The notes: a model not told the origin generated them from the sequence alone. 64,000 bases of DNA from Bradyrhizobium diazoefficiens USDA 110 (GCF_000011365.1 NC_004463.1:8666001-8730000); one strand, 5' to 3'; positions 45,096 through 53,991 are shown, counted from the first letter of the stretch. Program-made: numbers and translations.

Positions 45096-45911
45096 ATGTG
45101 GCGACTTGTTTCGGCCGCTCTGGCGCTGTTCGGCGCGCTCCTCTCGCCTGCCCTCGCTCAGCAGCAGCCCCAGCGCAGCGAATGCCTGGCGATGGCCAAC
45201 ACCGCGCCCCGCGCCGTCCCGGTCGCCTTCCGGCAGGCGACAGCCGCGGCCGAGGTCGAGATCACCTATGTCGGCCACTCCACCTATTTCATCGACACGC
45301 CCGGCGGCTTGCGCATCGCCACAGACTATAGCGGCGCCTATCAGATCGGACGGTTGCCCGACGTCGTCACCATGAACCGGGCGCACAGCACGCATTACTC
45401 TTTATTCCCCGACAAACGCATTCCCCATGTGCTGCACGGCTGGGGCGAGGACGGCAAGCCGGCCATCGTGTCGGAGCGCATCGGCGACACCTTCATCCGC
45501 AACGTCACGACCGACATCCGCCGCTACTTCGGCGACGATGCCGGCACCGACATGATCCGCGACGGCAACTCGATCTTCATCTTCGAGGTCGCCGGCCTCT
45601 GCATCGGCCATCTCGGCCACCTTCACCACAAGCTCGACGACAGCCATTTCGCCCAGATCGGGCGGCTCGACATCGTGATGGTGCCGATCGACGGCACCTA
45701 CACCATGTCGCTGGACGGCATCTCCGAGATCACCAAGCGGCTGCGCGCCTCCGTGGTGCTGCCGATGCACCGCTTCGCCACCCCGCTCGACGATTTCATG
45801 CGCCGGATCGGCCAGCAGTTCGAGATCGACCGGCGCCTCGAGCGCTCCTTCCGCATGTCGCGCGATGCGCTGCCCTCGAAGCCGACGGTGATCATCCTCG
45901 ACGGCGTCTGA
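45096..45911 (+). CDS. Exported metallo-beta-lactamase-fold protein with altered metal motif
   Basis: A 271-residue protein with a signal peptide ending SPALAQ. The UlaG-like MBL pattern is visible: ITYVGHSTYFIDTPGGLRIA early, then IFEVAGLCIGHLGHLHHKLD and LPMHRFATP. The usual T-H-x-H-x-D-H motif reads N-R-A-H-S-T-H (in MNRAHSTHYS), so the first His and the Asp are missing. It may bind metal differently or be non-hydrolytic. There is no operon partner; the upstream gene is an exporter permease ending about 105 bases before. Confidence 0.75.
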   Translation: MWRLVSAALALFGALLSPALAQQQPQRSECLAMANTAPRAVPVAFRQATAAAEVEITYVGHSTYFIDTPGGLRIATDYSGAYQIGRLPDVVTMNRAHSTHYSLFPDKRIPHVLHGWGEDGKPAIVSERIGDTFIRNVTTDIRRYFGDDAGTDMIRDGNSIFIFEVAGLCIGHLGHLHHKLDDSHFAQIGRLDIVMVPIDGTYTMSLDGISEITKRLRASVVLPMHRFATPLDDFMRRIGQQFEIDRRLERSFRMSRDALPSKPTVIILDGV

Positions 45912-45976
45912 GGCGCAATTTTCTCCAAGCCTGCTGGCGCCCATTGGTGCTGATCTCTCCGCAACAGGAGATCGAC

Positions 45977-46498
45977 ATGACAGACTTTGCGAGACTGCTG
46001 CACGCGGATGGACCAAACCCCGAGCACGCGGCAGCGCTCCGGCTTTACGGCCGCTTCGTCGGCGACTGGGATGCCGAGATCACCGCCCGCGGCCCCGATG
46101 AAACGAAACACACCGCGCCCGGCGAAATCCATTTCGGCTGGGTGCTGGAAGGCCGCGCCGTCCAGGACGTCTGGATCATTCCCCGTTCCAGCGGCAGCCC
46201 CGCCTTTCCGATCGCCGGCAACTGGTACGGCACGACGCTGCGGGTCTACGATCCGACCATCGATGCGTGGCGGATCTCCTGGTTCGATCCCGGCCGCAGC
46301 GTGTTCCGTCAGCAGATCGGCCGTCCGCGCGGCGATGACATCGTGCAGGAAGGCAAGACCGACGCGGGCGACCTGACCCGCTGGAGCTTTACGGAGATCG
46401 CGGACGACTCCTTCCATTGGCTCGGCGAGGTCAAGCCGGCTCCCGCAGCCGATTGGCGACTTGTGGTCGATGTGAGGGCGAGGCGACGCAAGGGTTAA
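45977..46498 (+). CDS. Conserved hypothetical protein, lipocalin-like
   Basis: A 173-residue cytoplasmic protein without signal or membrane segments. It looks all-beta: FVGDWDAEITARG, GEIHFGWVLEGRAVQDVWII, NWYGTTLRVYDPTIDAWRIS, WSFTEIADDSFHW. The alternating pattern and the opening G-x-W resemble DUF1579/lipocalin-like proteins, but I do not recognise the family with confidence. AGGAG lies 7 bases before ATG 45977, so I prefer it to an upstream in-frame start at 45944. Confidence 0.75.
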   Translation: MTDFARLLHADGPNPEHAAALRLYGRFVGDWDAEITARGPDETKHTAPGEIHFGWVLEGRAVQDVWIIPRSSGSPAFPIAGNWYGTTLRVYDPTIDAWRISWFDPGRSVFRQQIGRPRGDDIVQEGKTDAGDLTRWSFTEIADDSFHWLGEVKPAPAADWRLVVDVRARRRKG

Positions 46499-46544
46499 GT
46501 CGAATGGATTTTGACTGAATCGATCGGGCCACGGGTTCGCTGCA

Positions 46545-46663
46545 ACCTCTCCCGCTTGCGGGGGAGGTCGCGCCGAAGGCGCGGGTGGGGGCTCTCTCCA
46601 CACTGGGAATCTCTCTGTGGAGACACCCCCACCCCAACCCTCCCCCGCAAGCGGGAGAGGGAG
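46545..46663. repeat. Large inverted repeat, CTCTCCC family
   Basis: The left arm is CCTCTCCCGCTTGCGGGGGA GG then GCGCCGAAGGCGCGGGTGGG; the right arm is ACACCCCCACCCCAACCCTC CCCCGCAAGCGGGAGAGG. The inner stem CTCTCCACA..TGTGGAGA closes the structure. It occupies nearly half of the 272-base gap between the hypothetical gene and the amidohydrolase gene; the rest holds the latter's leader. Confidence 0.7.
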
Positions 46664-46770
46664 CGCACCTCCTCCGCCGTTGCTATGGTGCTCTGAGCAA
46701 CGCGCGCTGCCGGGCGCAAGGACGAGATGCTAGGCTCCCGCCACAAAAAACATAGAGGGAGCGAACGCCG

Positions 46771-47823
46771 ATGGCTGCAAGCGGTCTACCCGCCAACACG
46801 AGCGGGCTATTCGTCGAGCCGCGCGAGGACTGGCTCGCGCTGCATCAGGAGGAGATCATCGATCCCTCGCGGCCGATCGTCGATCCCCATCATCACCTGT
46901 GGAATCGCGGGCACCGCTACCTGATCGAGGAGATGGCGGCGGATATCGGCTCCGGCCACAACATCGTCGCCACTGTCTATGTCGACTGCCGCTCGATGTA
47001 TCGCGCACACGGGCCCGAGGCGTTCCGGCCGGTCGGCGAAGTCGAGTTCGCCAACGGTGTCGCCGCAATGAGCGCAAGCGGTGCTTACGGCACGGCCGCG
47101 ATCTGCGCCGGCATCGTCAGCCATGTGAACCTGCTGCTGGGCGACGCCGCCAAGCCGGTGCTGGAAGCCGAGATCGCGGCGGGCAACGGCCGTTTCCGCG
47201 GCATCCGGCATTCCTCCGCCTGGGACCAAGATCCTGTCGTCGCGGGCATGTACGCGAACCGGCCGAAAGGACTGCTGCAGGATCCGACCTTCCGCAAAGG
47301 CTTTGCCTGCCTGGCGCCGCTGAACCTCAGCTTCGATGCCTGGCTGTTCCATCCGCAGATCGGCGAGCTGATCGAGCTCGCGCGCGCCTTCCCCGACACC
47401 AGGATCGTGCTCGACCATTGCGGCGGTCCGGCCGGCGTCGGCCGCTTTGCCGGGCGGCGCGAGGAGGTGTTTCCGCAATGGCGCGCCTCGATCCGCGAGA
47501 TCGCCAGATGCGAGAACGTGGTGGTGAAGCTCGGCGGCCTCGCGATGTGCCTGCTGGGCTACGATTTCCATCTGCGCGAGAGCCCACCGTCCTCCGAGGA
47601 GCTTGCCGCGGCCTGGCGGCCCTATATCGAGACCTGCATCGAGGCGTTCGGCGCAAGGCGCGCGATGTTCGAGAGCAATTTCCCGCCGGACAAGGGCCAG
47701 TGCAGCTATCAGGTGATCTTCAACGCCTTCAAGCGCATCGCGGCGCCTCTGGGCGAGGCCGAGAAGACGGCGCTGTTCTCGCAGACCGCGACCGATATCT
47801 ACCGGCTCGACTTGCCGTCATGA
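46771..47823 (+). CDS. Amidohydrolase family protein (TIM-barrel lactonase/hydrolase type)
   Basis: A 350-residue TIM-barrel protein. The metal motif reads IVDPHHHLWN (about residue 36), followed by FRGIRHSSAWD, TRIVLDHCGGPAG and RAMFESNFPPDK with the conserved late Asp/Glu region altered to N-F-P-P-D. It resembles COG3618, predicted lactonases and dicarboxylate hydrolases. AGAGGGAGC lies before the start. A hairpin terminator follows its stop immediately. Its substrate is unknown; it is not closely related to the two amidohydrolases at 3-5 kb. Confidence 0.88.
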   Translation: MAASGLPANTSGLFVEPREDWLALHQEEIIDPSRPIVDPHHHLWNRGHRYLIEEMAADIGSGHNIVATVYVDCRSMYRAHGPEAFRPVGEVEFANGVAAMSASGAYGTAAICAGIVSHVNLLLGDAAKPVLEAEIAAGNGRFRGIRHSSAWDQDPVVAGMYANRPKGLLQDPTFRKGFACLAPLNLSFDAWLFHPQIGELIELARAFPDTRIVLDHCGGPAGVGRFAGRREEVFPQWRASIREIARCENVVVKLGGLAMCLLGYDFHLRESPPSSEELAAAWRPYIETCIEAFGARRAMFESNFPPDKGQCSYQVIFNAFKRIAAPLGEAEKTALFSQTATDIYRLDLPS

Positions 47824-47827
47824 CGAG

Positions 47828-47860
47828 AGAGGGGCCGGGATGTTGGTCCCGACCCCTCTT
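47828..47860 (+). terminator. Hairpin terminator after amidohydrolase gene
   Basis: AGAGGGGCCGGGA (47828-47840), loop TGTTGG, TCCCGACCCCTCTT (47847-47860) pair with one mismatch, 4 bases after the stop codon. The stem ends in TT only. It lies between convergent genes, so it may act in both directions. Confidence 0.6.
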
Positions 47861-47910
47861 CCGTCGTAGCCGCTGGGAAGGTCCTCGAAAAGTCTTGGTC
47901 CGGGCGTGCG

Positions 47911-48366
47911 CTAGCCGGCGCCCATCAGCGAGGCGGGACGGCGCTCGCCGGTGGAGACGAACATCCGCTTGAGCTTGTTGACGACGCGGATCAGGAAACC
48001 GATCATCACCGGATTGGTCTTGCGGCAGAAAGCGATTTTCTTGACGTGGCCTTCGACATGCCATTTGGCATGCGCGCCGTCGCGGAAGAAGATGACGTCG
48101 CCGGGACCGTAGCGCTTCGGCGGCATGCCGTCGCTTTCGAGCACGATCGATCCTTCCATGATCATGATCGTCTCGTCGATGTCGTAGTACCAGTTGAAGC
48201 GCCCTTCGGTGCAGGACCAGATGATGGTCGAGGCGGTACCGTCCGCGCTGGTGGACAGTATGTGCGAGCGCGACACCGGATTGCCTTCGATGATCCAGGA
48301 CGGCTCGATCGGCCGCAGCTCGAGATCCACATTGCAACTACTAATTTCAATCAATGCGCGCGACAT
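47911..48366 (-). CDS. Cupin-domain protein
   Basis: A 151-residue protein with a single cupin fold: WSCTEGRFNWYYDIDETIMI then MEGSIVLESDG form the first motif (its usual second His is replaced), and YGPGDVIFFRDGAHAKWHVE the second, with H near residue 100. Short relatives of ureidoglycine aminohydrolase-type cupins (COG3450) look like this. The C-terminal 35 residues (VMIGFLIRVVNKLKRMF) are an extra basic helix. I chose ATG 48366, with GGGGAA upstream. The function is unknown. Confidence 0.82.
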   Translation of the reverse strand: MSRALIEISSCNVDLELRPIEPSWIIEGNPVSRSHILSTSADGTASTIIWSCTEGRFNWYYDIDETIMIMEGSIVLESDGMPPKRYGPGDVIFFRDGAHAKWHVEGHVKKIAFCRKTNPVMIGFLIRVVNKLKRMFVSTGERRPASLMGAG

Positions 48367-48605
48367 CTGTTTCCCCAGGGGATAGAATAGGTTTTTGGCC
48401 GGGTCGGGGCCCGGATTGTTTCCAATGATGTACACAACGCTAGTGATCGGCTTTTAATTCTTTCTTACGCAGGCCTCGACAATCAGCCGCAAGTTGCATG
48501 TGCGAAGCAGCTAACGCCGCGATTTCCCTGCAAATTCGCGCACATGAACCCATCTTTTCCGGGGTGCGACAAAATGCGCGAAGTGACCTGAAAGGAGCCG
48601 TGCTG

Positions 48606-49121
48606 ATGCCCCTCACGCCCGAGGTTCTGACAGCCAACAGCCAGGTCGTCGCCCGGCTCGGGAGCCTTGATATCTCCTTCACGCCGGATGATGAGTCCTG
48701 GTTTACCATCGACGGCATCGAAGGCCCCCGGCAGGTCGGCAGCGACGGCTCCGGCGGCGCGTTCGTGCTGCTGCCGTCGCAGAATGTGCTCTACGTCTCA
48801 TCGGAGGGCCGCGCAGGAATTATCGCTGGTACGTTCGAGGCCTTCATCCAGCTCGTCGTCGTCCGGCCCTACTGGCTCGACATTCTGAAATTCTCCGCGG
48901 GCGGCGACCTCGCGGAAATGCGGCGCGCGGCGGATGCACTGGAGGCGACCCTCGACGACGAGGATGAGGTCAACGAGGCCCGCGAGCAAATCCGCAAGGG
49001 CCTCGACCTGCCCGAGCCGGACGATCCGGTCGGTGCGCTCTACGAGGCGGTGGCTGCTTCCGACGCCATTGTGCGGACCACCGACGGCAGCCCGTTCACG
49101 ACGCTGTTCAGTCGTCCGTGA
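48606..49121 (+). CDS. Conserved hypothetical protein, 3' end replaced by an insertion sequence
   Basis: A 171-residue acidic soluble protein starting MPLTPEVLTANSQVVARLGS, with AAGGAG 8 bases upstream. The middle (GRAGIIAGTFEAFIQLVVVR, then PYWLDILKFS) vaguely recalls SMI1/KNR4 (SUKH) proteins, but I would not assign it. The last three codons (S-R-P-stop) come from the inverted repeat of the adjacent IS. Removing the IS and one target copy restores FTTLFNRFSIDNNPMLRNAAA-stop, giving 184 residues. The truncated product may still function because only the tail is lost. Confidence 0.75.
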   Translation: MPLTPEVLTANSQVVARLGSLDISFTPDDESWFTIDGIEGPRQVGSDGSGGAFVLLPSQNVLYVSSEGRAGIIAGTFEAFIQLVVVRPYWLDILKFSAGGDLAEMRRAADALEATLDDEDEVNEAREQIRKGLDLPEPDDPVGALYEAVAASDAIVRTTDGSPFTTLFSRP

Positions 49122-50635
49122 AGAAGGACTAAGCCACTGATCGGGAATCTCGATTTGGGCTAAGGGGCATTTCCAGATTGCAAGGTTTTGATGCTTTGGG
49201 CGTCAGAACCTTGCGATTTGGTTTTCGTGGATTCCCTCGAAGCGGGAAGCATGATTCCTTGTCTGCATCGGAGGGAACGATGCGGCCGAAGAAGCACAAG
49301 ACGACGGGATCGAACGATCTGTTCCGGGCTCGGCTCGACCAGATCATCAATATGAAGCACGAGCTGGTTCTGCTCGCCGGCAAGGTCGATTGGGACTGGA
49401 TCGACGGCGAGATCGCGCCGCTCTACAGCGAGAACGGCAGGCCCGGGATCGAGACGCGCTTCATGATCGGTCTGCTGTTGCTCAAGCACATTTACGGGCT
49501 GTCCGATGAGGAGGTGTGCGAGCGCTGGGTCCATGACCCATACTTCCAGTTCTTCACCGGGGAAGAGTTCTTTCAGCACACGTTCCCGCACGAGCGCTCG
49601 GACCTGAGCCATTGGCGCAAGCGGCTTGGCGACAAGCTGGAGTTGCTGCTGGCCGAGAGCTTGCGGGTAGCGCACGAGGCCGGTGCATTACGCAGCCAGG
49701 ACCTCAAGCGGGTTACGGTCGACACCACGGTGCAGCCGAAGGCCATCACCTTTCCGACCGATGCCAAGCTGCTGCATGCGGCCATCAAGGGGCTCAACCG
49801 CCTGGCGATCAGGCACGGCGTCAGGCTGCGGCAATCCTATGCTCGCATCGCCAAGGCCGCCGCGATGATGGCCGGCCGCTACGCCCATGCCAAACAGTTC
49901 AGGCGGCATCAGCGGCAGTTGCGTATCCTGCGTAGCCGGCTGGGCCGGATCATCCGCGACATCCGCCGCAAGATCGAAGGCCAGCCAGCACTGGAGCAGG
50001 CGTTCGCCCTCCCGCTCGGCCGGGCCACGCAGATCCGCTCGCAGCAGCAGCGCCAGCGCGGCTGGAAGCTCTATTCCTTCCATGCCCCGGAAGTGGAGTG
50101 CATCGGCAAGGGCAAGGCCAGCGCGCCTTACGAGTTCGGCGTGAAGGCCTCCATCGTCACCAACAACCGCCGGGCTCCCGGTGGCCTGTTCGTGCTGCAC
50201 GCCAGCGCACTGCCCGACAACCCCTACGACGGTCACACCTTGCGGGACGTCATTGACCGCACCGAGACACTCACCGGCTGTCCGATCGAGCGGGCCTATG
50301 TCGACAAGGGATACCGCGGCCACGACGCACAAAATCCCCGTCGCGTCTTCATCTCCGGCCAGAAGCGCGGCGTTTTCGGTGTCATCAAGCGCGAGCTGCG
50401 CCGCCGCTCCGCCATCGAGCCCATCATCGGACACCTGAAGGCGGAAGGCCACCTCGGGCGCTGCTACCTCAAAGGCCGCGCCGGCGATGCCGCCAACGTC
50501 GTCCTCTCAGCCGTCGGACACAACTTCCGCCGCATCCTCGCCTGGCTGAGATATCTCTTGTGCCTGTTCCTGGCCCAGCTATGGCGCACGCTCGCCCGGC
50601 CAGCCTCGATCAATCCGGCTTCTTAACGGACGACT
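49110..50635 (+). mobile_element. IS5-family insertion sequence, complete
   Basis: About 1526 bases. The left end AGTCGTCCGTGAAGAAG and the right end (complement) AGTCGTCCGTTAAGAAG match at 16 of 17 positions. The flanks share GTTC (49106-49109 and 50636-50639), or TGTTCA if the ends are taken one base further in; the two choices cannot be told apart. An internal dyad ATTGCAAGGTT..AACCTTGCGAT (49178-49216) precedes the transposase gene and may block read-through transcription. The near-perfect ends suggest a recent, possibly active element. Confidence 0.85.
49280..50626 (+). CDS. IS5-family transposase
   Basis: A 448-residue DDE transposase. The N-terminal domain includes FMIGLLLLKHIYGLSDEEVC and DLSHWRKRLGDKLE. 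Catalytic residues are D148 (VTVDTTVQPKAITFPTD), D342 (YVDKGYRGHD) and E380 (RRSAIEPIIGHLKAEGHLG), with the YREK-like spacing of the IS5 group. A basic helical insert (about 195-235) lies between the first two aspartates. GGAGGG precedes ATG 49280. The frame is intact, so the enzyme may be functional. Confidence 0.93.
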   Translation: MRPKKHKTTGSNDLFRARLDQIINMKHELVLLAGKVDWDWIDGEIAPLYSENGRPGIETRFMIGLLLLKHIYGLSDEEVCERWVHDPYFQFFTGEEFFQHTFPHERSDLSHWRKRLGDKLELLLAESLRVAHEAGALRSQDLKRVTVDTTVQPKAITFPTDAKLLHAAIKGLNRLAIRHGVRLRQSYARIAKAAAMMAGRYAHAKQFRRHQRQLRILRSRLGRIIRDIRRKIEGQPALEQAFALPLGRATQIRSQQQRQRGWKLYSFHAPEVECIGKGKASAPYEFGVKASIVTNNRRAPGGLFVLHASALPDNPYDGHTLRDVIDRTETLTGCPIERAYVDKGYRGHDAQNPRRVFISGQKRGVFGVIKRELRRRSAIEPIIGHLKAEGHLGRCYLKGRAGDAANVVLSAVGHNFRRILAWLRYLLCLFLAQLWRTLARPASINPAS

Positions 50636-50639
50636 GTTC

Positions 50640-50690
50640 AACCGCTTCAGCATCGACAACAACCCGATGCTGCGCAACGCGGCGGCGTGA
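50640..50690 (+). pseudogene. Detached 3' end of the gene cut by the IS
   Basis: Sixteen codons plus stop (NRFSIDNNPMLRNAAA) immediately follow the right target copy. They are in frame with the gene at 48606 once the IS and one target copy are removed, and have no start or ribosome site of their own. Confidence 0.75.
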
Positions 50691-50716
50691 GAGCAGGAGA
50701 GACCGTTGCGAGGACG

Positions 50717-50745
50717 TTCACCCCTCCCCAGCGGGGAGAGGTGAA
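50717..50745 (-). terminator. Hairpin downstream of the M29 aminopeptidase gene
   Basis: TTCACCCCTCCCCAGCGGGG followed by AGAGGTGAA folds into a 13-base stem with one mismatch and a very short loop, 5 bases past the stop of the minus-strand aminopeptidase gene. There is no T tract, so it may instead be a small member of the CTCTCCCC repeat family. Confidence 0.45.
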
Positions 50746-50750
50746 GCAAA

Positions 50751-52007
50751 CTACTTCGCCCACTCGCCCTTGCGGAACACTGGCACCTTGCTGCCGTCGG
50801 CGAGGATGCCGTCGATGTCGGTCTCGGCCGAGCCGATCATCCAGTCGATATGGATCAGGCTCTGGTTGCCGCCCTGCGCGGCGATCTGCTGCGGCGTGAG
50901 CTGGGCGCCGTTGACGAAGCATTTCGAGTAGCACTGGCCGAGCGCGATGTGCGAGGCCGCGTTCTCGTCGAACAGCGTGTTGTAGAACAACAGCCCGCTC
51001 TGCGAGATCGGCGAGGAATGCGGCACCAGCGCCACCTCGCCGAGACGGCGCGCGCCCTCGTCGGTGTCGAGCACCTTGTTCAGCACCTCGGCGCCGCGCG
51101 AGGCCTTCGCGTCGACGATCCTGCCGTCCTCGAAGCGCACCGCGATGTTGTCGATCAGCGTGCCCTGGTAGGACAGCGGTTTCGAGCTCACGACATGACC
51201 ATAGACGCGGCGGCAATGCGGCGTGGTGAAGACCTCTTCGGTCGGGATGTTGGCGTTGCAGCTGATACCGTTCTTGGACAGGGAGGCGCCGCCTTCCCAT
51301 TCATGGCCGTCGGCAAGGCCGATGGTGAGATCGGTGCCCGGGCCTGAGTACTGCAACGCGCGGAAACGCTGGCCGTTGAGCCAGTTGGTGCGCTCGCGCA
51401 GCACCGCATTGTGGCTCGCCCAATTGGCCATCGCGTCCTCGCGATCGACGCGGGAGGCCGCGAAGATCGCATCCGCGAGCTTGCCGATCGCAACGTCCTC
51501 GGGATCGTTGGGGAACACCTGCTTGGCCCATGATGGGCTCGGATAGGCGATGATGTTCCAGTTGGTGTCGAAATTGACGATCTTTTCCAGTGCCGGCTGA
51601 TAGGCCATCGAGTTGGCCTTGCTGGCGCGCGCTACCTTGGACGGATCCTCGCCCGACAGCAGCATCGGATTGTCGCCGACGATGGCGAGCCGCGCGGTGT
51701 TGTCGGAGAATGCCTTGGCCATGCCCTCATAGAGCCAGCCGGCGGCGCGATCGAAACTGTTGTCGTGACCGTGGCGGTAACGCGCCAGCGTCATCTCCTC
51801 GTCCGACAGGATCGGCGTCACGATACCGGCGCCGGCCTTGTAGGCATGAACGGCGATCCGCCGCACCAGCGGCAGCGCGATCGCCGGCGCCGTCAGGAGC
51901 AGATCCTGTCCCGGCCGCAAGCCCAGGCCCACCTTCACCGCCACCTCGGCCAGCCGGTCGAGTTTCGCGGGATCGATGGGAGTGGAGGTGATGCGTTGAT
52001 CGGTCAT
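50751..52007 (-). CDS. M29-family metallo-aminopeptidase
   Basis: A 418-residue enzyme of the thermophilic aminopeptidase (M29, AmpS/PepS) family. Diagnostic segments are GLRPGQDLLLTAPAIALPLV near the start, WASHNAVLRERTNWLNG, the metal region NIPTEEVFTTPH (about residue 250) and IHIDWMIGS close to the C terminus. It removes N-terminal residues from peptides in the cytoplasm, using two metal ions. It is transcribed alone; the lyase gene upstream is 113 bases away on the same strand. Confidence 0.92.
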   Translation of the reverse strand: MTDQRITSTPIDPAKLDRLAEVAVKVGLGLRPGQDLLLTAPAIALPLVRRIAVHAYKAGAGIVTPILSDEEMTLARYRHGHDNSFDRAAGWLYEGMAKAFSDNTARLAIVGDNPMLLSGEDPSKVARASKANSMAYQPALEKIVNFDTNWNIIAYPSPSWAKQVFPNDPEDVAIGKLADAIFAASRVDREDAMANWASHNAVLRERTNWLNGQRFRALQYSGPGTDLTIGLADGHEWEGGASLSKNGISCNANIPTEEVFTTPHCRRVYGHVVSSKPLSYQGTLIDNIAVRFEDGRIVDAKASRGAEVLNKVLDTDEGARRLGEVALVPHSSPISQSGLLFYNTLFDENAASHIALGQCYSKCFVNGAQLTPQQIAAQGGNQSLIHIDWMIGSAETDIDGILADGSKVPVFRKGEWAK

Positions 52008-52120
52008 GCCGGGTCCTCTGCCGAAAGTCTCTCGCTCAATCTAAGTCTAGCATCGCGAGACACAAGTATACGAGCGTATTGGGGGCGACGAAAGATACGC
52101 AGTTTCGCGCATCTTGGTTT

Positions 52121-53482
52121 TCAACGCGTTGCCGATTTCAGCACCCGGTCGACCATGGCGGGAGCAAGGCCGAGGTAATTTTTCGGTGAAGTGAGCGCAT
52201 CGATCGTGGCGCGGTCGATTCTGGCAGAGACGCGCGAGTCGGACGAGAGCGCGTCCGCCAGCGTCAAACCTTTCTCGTTGGCGAGCCGGCAGGCGTCATA
52301 GACCACGTCATGCGCCTCCTGCCGCCCGATCTGGGGCGCGAGCCCCATCATGACCGCTTCGGCCACAATCAGGCCCCGGCTGATGGCGAGATTGTCGTTC
52401 ATCTTCGCCTCGTCGACGATGAGGCCCGCGAGCGCGAACCTCGCCTGGTGCAGCGCCCCCGCGGCCAGCACGAAGCTTTCGGGGATTGCCATCCACTCGG
52501 CGTGCCAGGGGCCGGTGGCGCGCTCGAAATCCTGCACCATCGCATCCAGCATCAGGCCCGCGTGCTGGCGCACCGCCTTGGACGCCGCCAGCATCAGTTC
52601 CGAGGAGATCGGGTTGCGCTTCTGCGGCATGGTCGAGGAGGCGCCACGGCCCTTGACGAAGGGCTCGTAGACCTCGGCGAACTCGGTCGAGGCCATGATC
52701 ATGATGTCGAGCGCGATCTTGCCGAGCGAGCCGGTGACGAGCGCGAGGAAGTTCACGGCCTCGGCAAAGCCGTCGCGCGCGACGTGCCAGGTCGAGGCGG
52801 GAACGCCGAGCTTCAGCTCGTCGCACAGCGCCTCCTGCACCTCAAAGCCCTTGTCGCCGAGCGAGGCCAGCGTGCCGGCGGCGCCGGCGAACTCGCCCAC
52901 CAGGACCCGCGGCTTCAATTGCGCCAGACGCTCGGCGTGGCGATCGAACATCGCTAGCCAAATCGCGGTCTTGTAGCCGAAGGTCACCGGCAGCGCCTGC
53001 TGGAGATGAGTGCGCCCCGCCATCGGCGTATCGCGATGGCGCCTGGAGAGGTCGGCGAGAATCTTTCGCAGCTCCGCGATGTCGCGCTCGACGATCTCGA
53101 GCGCGGCACGCAATTGCAGCACTACGGCGGTATCCATGATGTCCTGCGTGGTCGCGCCCCAATGCACGTAACGGCCGGCATCGCCGCATTGCTTCACCAT
53201 CTGGTGCACCAAGGGCAGGATCGGATAGCCGACGATGTCAGTCTCCTGCCTGAGCAGGTCGAAATCGAGCGCGGCAACGTCGGTCCGCGCCGCGATCTGG
53301 TCGGCGGCATCCTGCGGGATCACGCCGCATTTGGCCTCCGCCTTCGCCAGCGCCACCTCGACCTCGGCATAGCGCGCAACCAGCGCGACATCGGAAAACA
53401 CCTCGCGCATCTCAGGCGTGCCGAAGGCGTCGCGGAACAGCATGGAGTCGAGCACGGTGGTCGAGGCGTGGAGAGCGGGCAT
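52121..53482 (-). CDS. Fumarase/aspartase-superfamily lyase (PcaB/adenylosuccinate lyase-like)
   Basis: A 453-residue lyase. The superfamily signature SSTMPQKRNPISSELM is intact, and the other conserved regions are VHWGATTQDIMDT and MAGRTHLQQALPVTFGYKTA. The C-terminal ADSL-type domain ends NYLGLAPAMVDRVLKSA, a pattern shared with 3-carboxy-cis,cis-muconate cycloisomerase. These enzymes eliminate or cyclise at a C-N or C-O bond beside a carboxylate. No pca genes are nearby, so the muconate role is uncertain and a different substrate is possible. Confidence 0.88.
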   Translation of the reverse strand: MPALHASTTVLDSMLFRDAFGTPEMREVFSDVALVARYAEVEVALAKAEAKCGVIPQDAADQIAARTDVAALDFDLLRQETDIVGYPILPLVHQMVKQCGDAGRYVHWGATTQDIMDTAVVLQLRAALEIVERDIAELRKILADLSRRHRDTPMAGRTHLQQALPVTFGYKTAIWLAMFDRHAERLAQLKPRVLVGEFAGAAGTLASLGDKGFEVQEALCDELKLGVPASTWHVARDGFAEAVNFLALVTGSLGKIALDIMIMASTEFAEVYEPFVKGRGASSTMPQKRNPISSELMLAASKAVRQHAGLMLDAMVQDFERATGPWHAEWMAIPESFVLAAGALHQARFALAGLIVDEAKMNDNLAISRGLIVAEAVMMGLAPQIGRQEAHDVVYDACRLANEKGLTLADALSSDSRVSARIDRATIDALTSPKNYLGLAPAMVDRVLKSATR

Positions 53483-53991
53483 GGGCGTTTCTTTATGGTT
53501 GGTGTTTTGTGTGGAAGCAGCTTACGCAGGCCGCGCCGTTCGGCAATGGACAATGCCGGGTCATCACACATTCGGAGTCTTGCATTAGTCTCGCCGCCGC
53601 GCGTCAAACCATCGGCTCCGTCATCCCCGCGCAACCGCGAAGCGGTTGTCGCTGGAGGTGCGAACCATGCGACGCGACGCGTCGCGTGGAGAGCCTCGAA
53701 GGATGGCAGGCCGGGATGCGGGCCGTCGCCCTTCGAGGGCCGCTGAAGAAGCGGCCACCTCAGGGTGAAGGGAAGCGCGGTCGGCGATATCAGATTGAGT
53801 ACGTGGCCTGCGACAATCCGACTCCAGCCGCCACATTCCAGTCGAGGCTGCACTCCTCCCCGCAAATGGCATGGCAGCCATCTTGAGATCGCAATGAACC
53901 AAGCGGCCTCCCGGCGGACTCACAGACTTAGGTCGAAATCCGTTTTGCTTTGTCATTGCCCCGATGTCGTCGTGAGGTCTGAGTTTTCGAC
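53483..53991. other. Gene-free stretch between lyase and winged-helix regulator genes
   Basis: About 509 bases. I see no convincing gene on either strand. The middle holds small dyads such as CGCGCAACCGCGAAGCGGTT (around 53628) and GCGACGCGACGCGTCGCGT (53671-53689) within a region resembling a degenerate intergenic repeat. The promoters of the two divergent genes must lie here, but I cannot place them. Confidence 0.5.

Noticed and set aside
48606..49121. SMI1/KNR4 (SUKH) immunity-protein assignment
   Set aside because: Only a vague resemblance in one segment; no toxin gene is nearby and the assignment cannot be supported by eye.
52121..53482. Firm assignment as pcaB of the protocatechuate pathway
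   Set aside because: The superfamily signature is shared by several lyases and no other pca genes are nearby.
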